Shown: positions 1-8,782 of the stretch, in pieces
How positions within the stretch are numbered: position 1 is the stretch's first letter
How the letters are laid out: each line of letters starts with the position of its first letter
Source of the DNA: Schistocephalus solidus
Lineage: Eukaryota; Platyhelminthes; Cestoda; Diphyllobothriidea; Diphyllobothriidae
Assembly: GCA_017591395.1 (NCBI GenBank)
Contig: WEDG01003265.1
Location: 25,177-89,176 of the forward strand
DNA length: 64,000 bases
Direction of reading: 5' to 3'
Notes under the pieces: generated by a model
What the model saw: only the letters and a program-made list of their open reading frames with translations
What the model was told of the DNA's origin: nothing
Databases searched by the model: none
Program-made: the position numbers and the translations under genes

Positions 1-271
1 GGCTCCAAGTTATCTGCCCCTGATTTCATTTTCACGCGTTTGACTTTTCGTCCTTTCGTCACATGCGTTCAAATTTACCTCTTTTTGACGCCGGTTCGGG
101 TTTGCGTTCAATTCCACCGATCGGGAAGGTCAATTCCGTTCCCCTTCGCCCATGAGTTAGCTTTACTGTTTCCCTTATATTCCCACTTAGCTTACTTATA
201 CTCGGTAATTAGGTTGTAAGTACTCCTACCTTCTTTGTTTGTTTTTCCAGGTTTTCTGCTTCTTCGTTCTG

Positions 272-368
272 CTCCACCCACAAAACCCCTTTAACCACGG
301 TTGACATAACACAGTTGGCCTAGCTTGAAATGTTTTCAGTGGGCCCGGGTATTGTCCTTCCAACCTAG
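272..368 (+). repeat. End of a MITE/DNA transposon (third copy)
   Basis: This stretch resembles the right-hand end of the element described at 950-1430 and at 59020-59125. It has a CCACCCA-AAAACCCC block near 275, then CCACGGTT, and finally a degraded terminus containing GGGCCCGGGTATTGT near 341. The matching left end would lie beyond the window. The match is diverged and was judged by eye. Bases 1-271 hold nothing else I can name. Confidence 0.4.
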
Positions 369-904
369 AAGTTTGCTTGATGTGAAAACTGTGGACACTA
401 TTCAAAAGGCGATAAGAAAATAGAAAGCTCTTCCAGGCCTCCAATAAAAGGTATTCTGGCCCTGGCTGAAGTATGTGAAACAAGGGTGAGAGAGGAGCTT
501 GGGAGAAGAAATAAAAACAACCTGCTTTGGTGCACACAACGAAATAAAGTAACGAAATTATTGCGCAGGTATAAGAGCGCTGGTTGCCAATGAAAATATT
601 ATCACAACTGCTTCTCGTCAATTTCTCGGTAAACCAGTCTACTGATATTCCAAACACTTGCCGCATATTTTAGTGAATGTCGTGCGAAAAAAGGCGTGCG
701 TGCGCACCTCCTGCAAGGTGCGCTTAACTTCAAAAGGGCTTAATTTGCGCTGATCATAAAAGACAGCAAAATGGAGCTTGGAGCACCCGTCAGAAAGGGC
801 AAGGGGCACCTACACATAACACGGGAAGAGGAAACATCCACAAGCTACGCAGCATTAGGCTAAGGAATAAGAAAAGGATTAGGGTTTAGTTTAGGGGTAG
901 GTTG

Positions 905-949
905 AATTTTGATGTTGGGTGTGGCCGGCTGACGACGGCTAATAAGGCC
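905..949 (+). repeat. SINE body, left half (split by MITE)
   Basis: The segment GTTGGGTGTGGCCGGCTGA followed by CGACGGCTAATAAGGCC matches the non-tRNA body of the SINE seen at 5859-6037 and 11400-11520. It stops at 949 and the body resumes at 1431. The tRNA-like head is missing here. Confidence 0.5.
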
Positions 950-1430
950 GGGTAGGAGCACAATAGGCGGGTCCCAGATTAAATGATTAAACCCTAGAGC
1001 CTGTCATACAGGAAACCTGGTAATAGGGGTTTTATGGGTGAGGCATTAGAATAACAAAAAAGCATGAAAAACGGTGAAAGTAAATTACAAACTGAAATTT
1101 ATAAATAAATATAAAAATTTAAATGAGGTGAAAATAACCCGTTCAAAATGAAAAAGAAACGGTAGGCTTCCAATAAAATGAAAGCTCTGTAAATAATTGT
1201 CCCCATTGTCCCCATCGTCCCACGGTCGGCCCGGTGAAATGAAAGCACTGTAAATAATTGTCCCCATTGTCCGCATAGAAAGCTCTGTAAATGATTGTCA
1301 CCATTATTCCACGGTCAGCCCGGTGAACTTTAGCTTGAAAAGACAACCTACTGAAAGCTTTTAAGTAGCAAAACAATAGTGTTTTAATCGGGACCCGCCT
1401 ATTGTGCTTCCACGTAAGGTGCTTCCACCT
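950..1430. mobile_element. MITE with inverted termini, inserted in a SINE
   Basis: The left end holds AGCACAATAGGCGGGTCCC near 957-975. Its reverse complement GGGACCCGCCTATTGTGCT stands near 1390-1408, so the element has terminal inverted repeats of about 20-30 bp. Outside are AAGGCC on the left and GAGGCC on the right, a probable imperfect target duplication, and SINE sequence continues on both sides. Bases 976-1045 match, in reverse, the DNA next to the terminus at 59100-59125. No transposase is present, so the element is non-autonomous. The exact right end is uncertain because a short duplication (GCTTCCAC twice, 1407-1428) lies there. Confidence 0.6.
1176..1328 (+). repeat. Minisatellite inside the MITE
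   Basis: Three tandem units each start with GAAAGC(T/A)CTGTAAAT followed by (A/G)ATTGTC(C/A)CCATT. Units 1 and 3 end with CCACGGTC(G/A)GCCCGGTGAA, while unit 2 is short and lacks that tail. Confidence 0.65.
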
Positions 1431-1490
1431 GAGGCCGAAATGACCATTCCAGTCTCTCTAGTCTTTGTCGGTAATTTTCTACTGCCTATA
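1431..1490 (+). repeat. SINE body, right half
   Basis: GAGGCCGAAATGACCATTCC, then AGTCTCTCTAGTCTTTGTCG, continues the SINE body interrupted at 949. The same order is seen near 5995-6037 and 11480-11520. Confidence 0.5.
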
Positions 1491-2393
1491 CTACTAGCCG
1501 CTGTGTGTCTGCTGGTGGGGCTCGAGAGAGAGAGAGAGTTCGAAGGCAGAACGGAACAAGTGTGTCCCGTGCCCGATCGGTGAGCGCCTATCTACCAATG
1601 TTAAGGTCAGAGCTGGGGTAAAGGTCATGATTAGGCTAAGGGTTAAGGTTATTATCGTGTAAACTGTAAGGTTGAGGTTTAGGGTAGAGCCAGCAGTAGG
1701 AGTAAGGTGACAGTGTGGTTTTATGCTAGGGTTATTTTTTATGGTTAAGACACGGGTATATTTACGCCTCCTGAAATTTATCGCACGGCCACCTATTGCA
1801 AGTGGGCGAGGTGGTTCCTATTCCCGTCTCCTACTTAGCCGGCCAGACAAGGCATCCTTACCGGGGTGACAAACAATTTCTTCTCACTGTCTTGCTTATG
1901 GACATACCTCCAGATCGTTCGCCCCATAGGCTAAAATTATAAAAATTTTGACTCCTGCTGTCTGCTTATTATCTCCTTTATTAAGTGCATGGAAGTAGTC
2001 ACGAAAGGAAGATTTGATAGTTGCTGCGGAGACCTTACAAAGCTACTGTAGGTCACAGTTGCGAAGTCGGACGCCGGGAGGTCGCAAGGAGAGTGCAGGT
2101 CGAGCTCAGTTGACCCGGATCATCGCGCGTACAGAGACCTTACCATGCGGACAGTCTTGAGGCACGATCCCAGACGTATTAGGCACGAATATAAGTACTG
2201 GTCATGCAAATACCTGCCGAAGCACAAATGTTGGCGTCGTCAAAATAAGTAGTTGACGACCTGCTATCCTGGCTGCTTCGCAATACTGAAAAAGGAATAG
2301 TGAATTCCTGGGCCTCGGAGTGTCTTCAGTAGGTTTGCGTCGCCATTGGTTCCACAGGTTTCCTCTAATTTCTGTTATAGTCCCCCCCCTTGA
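1491..2393. other. Non-coding stretch, no gene seen
   Basis: It contains a short GA run near 1526-1540 and AT-rich filler. No ORF has plausible composition and I assign no repeat family. Confidence 0.5.
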
Positions 2394-2585
2394 ATGCCCG
2401 AAAACCTTTTTGCAATTATCAAAAGAAACTGGCATAAGGCAAAGAAAGGTCTTTCCATGGAAGAAAAACTAGATTTTTTGCTGCATAATCACATTGAACA
2501 AACTACTATAGACAACCTGGCTACCTTCATGTCAGATAGACTTTCTGCTGTCATAAATGCAAAAGGACAGTTGAAAAAGTACTGA
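2394..2585 (+). CDS. Short unassigned ORF, possible terminal exon
   Basis: The 63-residue ORF is rich in charged and helix-forming residues (for example KAKKGLSMEEKLDFLL near residues 16-31) and ends in KKY. Its composition is more protein-like than the surrounding DNA. A stop (TGA) sits directly before the ATG, so either the ATG at 2394 is a true start or the coding part begins at a splice acceptor downstream. TTCTGTTATAG ending near 2380 is an acceptor-like site, but it would read through that stop. I do not recognise the family. It converges on the minus-strand candidate at 2752-3023. Confidence 0.35.
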   Translation: MPENLFAIIKRNWHKAKKGLSMEEKLDFLLHNHIEQTTIDNLATFMSDRLSAVINAKGQLKKY

Positions 2586-2751
2586 TCTTGTACATTTGTT
2601 TCTATTTTACATTATTTTCCCTTTTTTATGCGCCCCTCCCTTCTTATGAACACTTATATTTAGTCTTATTTGGTTGATTTGTAATATAGCTCTTATCTTA
2701 AATTCAGGTTTTTAGTGAAAATTAATTATTTTAATGTTAGTAAATAATAGT

Positions 2752-3023
2752 TTACAAATCTGTCAATGCCTTCTTTTTAAGAAAGGTCGTTTCTTTGCGT
2801 GGATTTACAAGCAGCACTGCTCTGGGGTGCAGCACTGAAAGACCACGCTGGTTATTGAGTTTATACATTTGGACAGCCGCAATCCCAAGCGCCTTTATGT
2901 TGGCTAACCTGTGGAAAGACTCACTGCCTGAGTCAATGTTGGCTTGATCTTTACGTGTTTCTAGCTCACGCAAGTCATTTACTGCCGCCCACGTGTTCCG
3001 ATACAATAAACACGCCGCATTTC
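2752..3023 (-). CDS. Probable last exon of an unrecognised gene
   Basis: Read on the minus strand after an acceptor-like TCAG (3024-3027), an open frame of about 90 residues runs to a TAA. It contains NTWAAVNDLRELETRKDQ, later VQMYKLNNQRGLSVLHPR, and ends in a lysine-rich tail. Sense and composition look like real protein: mixed charged and hydrophobic residues, GC-richer than its flanks. I cannot name the family. A C-terminal exon of a ciliary protein is one idea to test, given the cilia-like gene further along the same strand, but nothing here shows the two are joined. Confidence 0.45.
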
Positions 3024-3769
3024 CTGATTTAGGTATGAGCTATGGCAGCAGATAATGACTGGCGTCGTCTGTTTACAACAATTGCACATCGCATGCACTC
3101 GTTGCTGGCAATCGAAGTGTCACCGTCAAGGGAGACTGGAATGGTCACTTCTGGTTTGCATGCAATCGTCAGTCAACCATAACAAAAAGCCGGGCCTTGC
3201 AAACTCGAAATGTGAACTCGAGCACAATGGTCATTTACTTTTTTTAGGCCAAGCGCCCTTTCACCCTTGAGCTAGAGTGAAGCTATCGCCAGTCAGATTG
3301 CGCGTGCGAGTTAGGAAGTAACACTCGAAGTGACTGCATTCATTCATGTAATCGAGTCAACAACCGACAGCCGTGGGCATTTCGTAAGCTCTGATCGCGA
3401 AGAAGGGACGCTGATTGAATTATAAATTGATAGCAGAGATCAGAAACCTAAGAAAGTTCGTGGACCTCTTTCAAAATATATATATATATCTTTCTTGTCG
3501 GAAAAAGCTCTGTTTACAACGTCTCACTAAGTGCACCTTTGCAATCCTGTAATCGTCTCGGCGAGCGCGGGGCAAAAAAGTCGGCAACTTGCCTTTGTTT
3601 CGCACCAAATACGTGTGGGTGTGGATTACAATCGCCTCGGAGTGGCATACGCGTACCATCGCGACTTGCTGCCTAGCAACCCAGAGAGCGAACGCCCTGA
3701 TGCACTTATGAGGTTGTTATCAGCATGCGTCTCTCGTTGACCCAGACACTATTAGAGCTCGCTCCAACC

Positions 3770-3772
<3 letters not shown>
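3024..3772. other. Non-coding stretch with short AT run
   Basis: No supported gene. A small (AT)n run lies at 3476-3489. Short ORFs here overlap on both strands and have no domain signal. Confidence 0.5.

Positions 3773-3842
<70 letters not shown>
3773..3842. repeat. (AT)35 microsatellite
   Basis: An uninterrupted AT dinucleotide run of 70 bases. The minus-strand ORFs of alternating Ile-Tyr across it are artefacts of the repeat. Confidence 0.98.
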
Positions 3843-3845
<3 letters not shown>

Positions 3846-4489
3846 AAGATAAGCATCTTTGAGGATATTTCGAGGTATGGAACAGGCCAAAATCGCAAAA
3901 TGCATCGAAGACTATAAGAAAATGGTTTTTGGACAGAAAAAAATGAACTACGAGTTAAATGAGTAAGACTCAAAGTAAAAAAGTATGAAGAAGTCGGAAA
4001 ACTTTGCATATACCTAAAACCGTTGTGTATATCTTCCGATTAGTACTAGAAAATCGAGTCAGAGATCAAGGTAGTCGGCAGTAGTATTTCAACCTTATAG
4101 TCGCACGTGCTTCCTTAGGATACCGTTCTGATTACTGAATGTTGCAGCAGTTGCGTACGTCAGTACTGTGTGTCTACTGAGCAGCAAACCGTTTTGGGAT
4201 TCCAACAGAAAATGTTTGTTACAGCGAGAACAGCAGGCTCCAAAGGTATTGTCAGTGCACTGCGCTTTTCAGGTGAAGAAACAATGCCCACGGCCTCTTC
4301 TAGGCCCGCTGATATTCGGGGTGATTTTAAAAATCGGAGGAGAAGAGGAGATAAACTACAGAACCCTAGCGACTGCTAGTTCGACTTGGTGTCCTGCAAC
4401 AAATGACTTCCAGATGGGCAAACACAGGTTTTCGATAACTCATCCTCGGGCCGGTTCAATCACCAACGCAATGAAAATATGAGATATGG
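3843..4489. other. Non-coding stretch
   Basis: Two overlapping plus-strand ORFs (4168-4482 and 4170-4379) are in different frames with no recognisable motif. I see no gene I can support. Confidence 0.45.
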
Positions 4490-4814
4490 ACAGGGTTAAA
4501 AGCCGTTTAATCATTAATATTGGTCGTTTGCACGCCGCCTACATGGCAAGGTTAGTTATAAGAGGTCAATGGGAGGGTTGAGTATGAGTAAGGTTGAGTA
4601 TAGGGATTGAACAGCACTGTCAAGCATACGGAGTGAACCACTGTCATCAGGGGGTGGGGATGTCATATGAAAACCACCTGAAGTGGTTCTCTTCCACGTT
4701 CCCAACCCCACCCCCCGCCCATCCCACAGTCCCAATGACCTCTAAATGCCGACCTCGCCATGTTGACGACTCGCACGTGATCAATATTAATGACTAAACG
4801 GTTTTAAACCCTGT
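4490..4814. mobile_element. Inverted-repeat (foldback/MITE-like) element
   Basis: The left arm starts ACAGGGTTAAAAGCCGTTTA near 4490. The right arm ends TAAACGGTTTTAAACCCTGT at 4814, an imperfect inverse. The similarity extends about 80 bases inward on each side (ATTAATATTG and its inverse, GCCATGT with GACCTCT and their inverses), separated by about 160 bases. There is no ORF of note. I see no clear target-site duplication. Confidence 0.55.
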
Positions 4815-4948
4815 AAACACCTCATAGATTCATTTTCCTTGTAAATGTACCGGCCCGATAATGAGTTACCGAAAACATGTGGGTGCCGATTTGACTGTTT
4901 AGGTTTAACATGGAAATATTCACGGGACTTAGGGATGAAGCACTCTCG

Positions 4949-5112
4949 TATTTTCCATAGTCAAATATGGCTTATTGACTCTCACCAGCCAACCATTTCC
5001 AACCAAAGTTTTGCAACTCCTAACACTCGAACCTGTGATCTGTTGGTTTGCAGCCCAACGTCCAAACCATTGAGCCAAGTGTTCAGTGTCCTGTCGGTTG
5101 CGATCGGGGTGT
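4949..5112 (-). repeat. tRNA-derived SINE, copy 1
   Basis: On the minus strand the order is a leader CGCAACCGACAGGACA, a box-A-like TGGCTCAATGG, a stem-loop like an anticodon arm (GTTGG...CCAAC), a box-B-like GGTTCGAGTG, then the body GGCTGGTGAGAGTCAATAAG. The arms are too degenerate for a functional tRNA, and the attached body matches the two neighbouring copies. Confidence 0.6.
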
Positions 5113-5439
5113 ATTAGCAGTTGTAAATGTGGCGTTCACAGATCATGTTGCTGGACACTCTCGTCCTCAATCGGTGCCAGGCCGCAAACGAGTTCCAGTT
5201 AGGTGACCTCTAGATTCGCCATAGTCGAAAAGATGGTCAGTGTCAGGGGGGCGTGTATCGATCGGGTTATGGAATCCGCTAGTTCCTTTGCGCCTTGTGG
5301 CGCAAGATAGACCTCTTACAAGCAGTCACACAGCGACTAATAGCACAGACAGAAGGAGGTTACCCAGAAAGATAAAAGAGAATGTCCAGAATGAACCCTT
5401 CTGGCTTGAACGATGTCATTAGTCATTCGAGTTCAATCC
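5113..5439. other. Non-coding stretch between SINE copies
   Basis: A 60-codon plus-strand ORF (5240-5422) shows no recognisable domain. Nothing else is seen. Confidence 0.4.
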
Positions 5440-5531
5440 CAAATGTGAATCATCTGAAATTCGAAACCCGGGTCTTTGGTCAATATGTCTACCCTTGGGC
5501 CGAGGGCCCGTTTTCCTGCCGGTTGTGATCT
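5440..5531 (-). repeat. tRNA-derived SINE head, copy 2
   Basis: On the minus strand ACAACCGGCAGGAAAACGGG is followed by a box-A-like CTCGGCCCAAGGGTAGAC and a box-B-like GGGTTTCGAAT. The leader and spacing match copies 1 and 3. The body is absent or too diverged to follow. Confidence 0.5.
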
Positions 5532-5858
5532 GTTATAGCGTGACGTCAACTGATCAGGTTTACGAGACATGCTCGGCTCGATGAACTTGGGGCCCAATTC
5601 AGAGTGGTCGCAGGCTTTCGCAAAGTGACTAGTAGCATATACAAATAATTAAGTACGGATACAGGAATACCTGAATGACCATTTCTTACTTATATGACAT
5701 CATCAGCCAGCCACACTCAATCCTACTTTTTATGCGTAAATGTAGCCCTTCCTTTGTCAGACAATGGTATGACAATGCCTTTGCACGTCATCAGTACTTT
5801 TCTTCAAATGGGTCTGCATAAGGCAGCGATACCCAACCCCGATAATTAATATACCAGA

Positions 5859-6037
5859 CCGCAATCGACAGGACAACGGGCCATGACTCAGTGGTTAAGC
5901 GTAAGAATCAATGACCAAATATTTAGGATTCAGCCTCCAGTTGCCTCAAACCTGTTTTTTTGGATATGGCTGACTAATGACTGCTAATAAGCCAGAAATG
6001 ACTATTTCAGTCTCCCTGCCCATTGTCAGGACTGCCT
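5859..6037 (+). repeat. tRNA-derived SINE, copy 3 (head and body)
   Basis: This is the most complete copy: leader CGCAATCGACAGGACAACGG, box-A-like TGACTCAGTGGTTAAG, a weak box B near 5926-5940, then the body with GGATATGGCTGACTAATGAC, GCTAATAAGCCAGAAATGAC and CATTGTCAGG. The same body without the head recurs at 905-1490 and 11400-11520. Confidence 0.6.
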
Positions 6038-6363
6038 TAGTTATGCTCTATTTATGGGGCAAAGCGTTACCAATAAACGTAAAAAATTATGTTCCGGATT
6101 TTCGAAACCGAAAATTTTTTTTTCCTTTCCATTTCGGATAAACACGAGCACCCTCTATGATCTACCATCAAAGGCCCTTCAAAGTAATAAGGCTCTCGCA
6201 TTAATGCAGATTTGAAGAATAATGAAAATTGCATTTTCCTACGCACTGAAGAAAGATGCTTCAGAATTTTTAACTGAAAATTTCATCTGTCGCAAAAGTC
6301 AGTGTTATTTAGATTACAGTCAAAAGGGTAAAACTTACCTTACTCAAGCTCTCATCGACGTAC
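6038..6363. other. Intronic DNA, no exon seen
   Basis: It lies downstream of the last exon I can place for the minus-strand coiled-coil gene. A plus-strand ORF (6222-6449) covers this and the exon on the other strand and is treated as a shadow. Confidence 0.4.
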
Positions 6364-6413
6364 GTTATGGAGGCCTTTTGCTGGTCCAAGTCTTCTACTT
6401 CCGCTTTGAGAAC
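6364..6413 (-). CDS. DUF4795-like gene, exon (coiled coil, last placed)
   Basis: After TTTGCAG the frame reads VLKAEVEDLDQQKAS and ends at a strong donor GTACGT, leaving two bases of a codon. All earlier exons of this gene end in phase 0, so this is the only phase change. The heptad-like Leu/Val spacing continues the coiled coil of the upstream exon at 8119-8241. The following exon must start with one base of a codon. I could not find it in bases 1-6363, so the gene probably runs past the left edge. Confidence 0.5.
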
Positions 6414-8118
6414 CTGCAAAACAGATTAACACTGGGGATAAATACGTAGCGAAAACCTTTGCGTAAAAACCGGAAGGGACTCTAAGAAGAACGGCAACCT
6501 ACATTTTCTCACTTAAAATCTGAAGCATCCTTCATCTATTTCAATGTTCGCCCGATTCAAAATCAAAAGAGTGATCTACTGATGAAAAAATCCTATCGAC
6601 GACCAAGAGTCCAGTCACGCACGCGTCAACTCCACCACCACCACCACACAACCACCAACACCACCTCTTGGCTAACTTCCTGAAATTGTCCGGTAGCAGA
6701 ATTATTGGCAATTCTACGGATTTTTTTAATAAAAAGCTTCTTCATCGATATAACGTGTCTGTTTTTCCAGAGAGACTCGCTACCGTACTAAGCTCGGTGG
6801 CTTTATTTCGAAAGAGAGACGTTTATAGTTAGTTAGTGACGAGCTGATGCACTTACTTACACACGCATATAAATTGGACTGGCAATAGTTCGTCAAGGGA
6901 GATTAATACAGCTACAGGGATCGAGGACCAGATAGTGTAAACCTTTTTCTTCGCCCATTCAGATCAGAATAAGGTCAACTTGGTAAAATCTGGCGAGATG
7001 TCACCTTACAGTGCGCCAAGAACAGAAAAAACTCAGAGCGTCAACAAGACGCAGGCAACGATAAAGAGTGCAAAAATAAGAGAAGAAAACCTTGTACTTT
7101 CCACCTGAAAACCACATTCGTTAAGACCTGCACTTTACTTCGCTGGCAGTACGTACAGAATACTTTTCAACCCAATACCTATACATTGGTAACCAGAGTT
7201 TTGATTACCAGAGAGGAGTGTACCTACGAATGCATGCAACGGTTCGCATCTCAGGAGACTGCAGGAGCGAAGGATAAGTCTATTTGAGCTCATCGTCAGG
7301 AGAAAAACAGGCGACACTTTTAAGGGGTAAAAACCAATCAATGATCACGGACGCGTGTCTGGAGGTAACTGCGTAAGGCTCTGTACGCCGGCGCCAAATC
7401 GATACATCAAATGATTGAGGTCCCATCCGTGGAGCTGGATTCAATCAATTCTCGGCAGGTGTGGTCTATGGCGTAGGCGACTATCTTGATGGATGCAAAG
7501 TTGAACTCATGGCCCGTTTCGTAGGTGTGGGCAGCAACTTGCGATAATTTTTCGCCCCGTCACACAGCCAACTGACGATAAGGTCCTGCACGAACGGACT
7601 ACTCCTTTGCTCAAGAGAGTGTCTAATCTGACTTCTCCAAAGCCAGAGCGCCTATCTGCAGTGATGGAATAACCCGGACAATCACAGTCTCTACGGCGTG
7701 ATTTAGTTCATATTGAGAAATACCACAACAACCACCAGATTCCAAAGACAGAACGTGGTCAAGCCGATTGAAGCCTAGTGGCTGACGTCGAAAGAACAAA
7801 GTCTACGCGGACCACACACACACAGGGCTCAGGTGTCATTGATGCTTTTTTATCTCTCCTATCATGCATCAGCTTAAATCAAGCCTGTTCAAAGTGAGCG
7901 GTCGACACGATAGTCTGGTCTCGTTGAATTCGTTTTGATTTACCGCCTGATGAACCTCATGAGAAGCATCTCTACATCCGAAGCTTGGACAAAAACTGCC
8001 CCTCTTGCTGTTATCGGCCTATCGTCTAGTGAGCTGCTGGCCCAACTACAAGTTTCTATCCTTTGGATTATTTCATTTTGCAAACCAACCATCCCCATTT
8101 ATTTACCACCTGACTCAC
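6414..8118. other. Intron of the minus-strand gene
   Basis: No exon, ORF or repeat I can support. There is a CCACCA run near 6628-6662 and a CACACA run near 7813-7823. Confidence 0.45.
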
Positions 8119-8241
8119 CTCGGTTTTGTGCTGTTGTTCGGTGAGACCGCCCTTGACCTCCTCTAACCCTGACCTTAGACGCTTCACTTGTTCACCAAGG
8201 CCGTTGGTGAAGGTCTCCAGCTGCCGCAGCTTGTCTTCCAC
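8119..8241 (-). CDS. DUF4795-like gene, coiled-coil exon
   Basis: The exon is flanked by ATTGCAG on its 5' side and a consensus donor GTGAGT. It is 123 bases, 41 codons, phase 0 at both ends. The peptide begins VEDKLRQLETFTNGLGEQ and continues with RLRSGLEEVK, a clear amphipathic coiled coil with Leu/Val at heptad spacing. It fits between the proline-rich exon at 8645-8782 and the short coiled-coil exon at 6364-6413. Confidence 0.75.
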
Positions 8242-8644
8242 CTGCAATGAGGCACACACACACACAGCGAGAGATGGCTAAAAATGCGCAAACAGTTGCA
8301 TCAGAGGGCAAGAAGAGGCAACCAAAGCAATAAGCCCCGAGTTGAAGCTTTAAGTGGCAGCTATTAGAAGACGGTATTGCCGGCGCGTAATTTAAGTGCT
8401 CGCTCAAGCAAATTTAACAATGCTTCGCCCTCGCCTCCTCGGAGACGGGACTAAGGGTGGGCATACTGACGTGGCGGCAAAAAGCTGGTGTGACTGGTGG
8501 ACGTATTCCATTAAAGAAGGATCAAAGCGCAGCTGGGGGGGGGAAGCTGTGGTGGATTGAAACTGCCGATACATTGGACAGCCGTCTGTGCCAAGGACTC
8601 CGAGAGTCTGACAGTGGCGTCTCTGCAGTGTCCCCGTCCGTTAC

Positions 8645-8782
8645 CGAGGGTGCTAAGGATTGTTGCTTTTCCAGTGCCTGTAGCGCCTTGGCGGCTCGTT
8701 CGGCCTCGTTCGGGAGGGTGAATGCTTCGGCAGTTGGAGGTGGTTGCTGCGGAGGTTTGAGATGCGTTCCCACTGCTGGTTG
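8645..8782 (-). CDS. DUF4795-like gene, proline/glutamine-rich linker exon
   Basis: With an acceptor GAGCCAG after a pyrimidine-rich tract and a donor GTAACG, the exon is 138 bases, 46 codons, phase 0 at both ends. It encodes a Pro/Gln-rich stretch (KPPQQPPPTAEA) followed by a helical Ala/Glu-rich segment (NEAERAAKALQALEKQQ). The open frame extends further both ways (8522-8995), so the borders are my choice based on phase agreement with the other exons. The plus-strand ORF at 8457-8834 is a shadow of this GC-rich segment. Confidence 0.5.

Noticed and set aside
226..666. 146-codon minus-strand ORF as a gene
   Set aside because: No domain, odd composition, and it overlaps a transposon end at 272-368.
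3773..3842. Origin or regulatory function for the AT run
   Set aside because: A simple dinucleotide repeat is sufficient; nothing around it supports more.
3720..4009. Two minus-strand ORFs with long Ile-Tyr runs
   Set aside because: They are translations of the (AT)35 microsatellite.
5025..5112. A functional tRNA gene (Cys-like)
   Set aside because: Eight-base anticodon loop, imperfect arms and an attached SINE body shared with neighbours; it is a tRNA-derived repeat.
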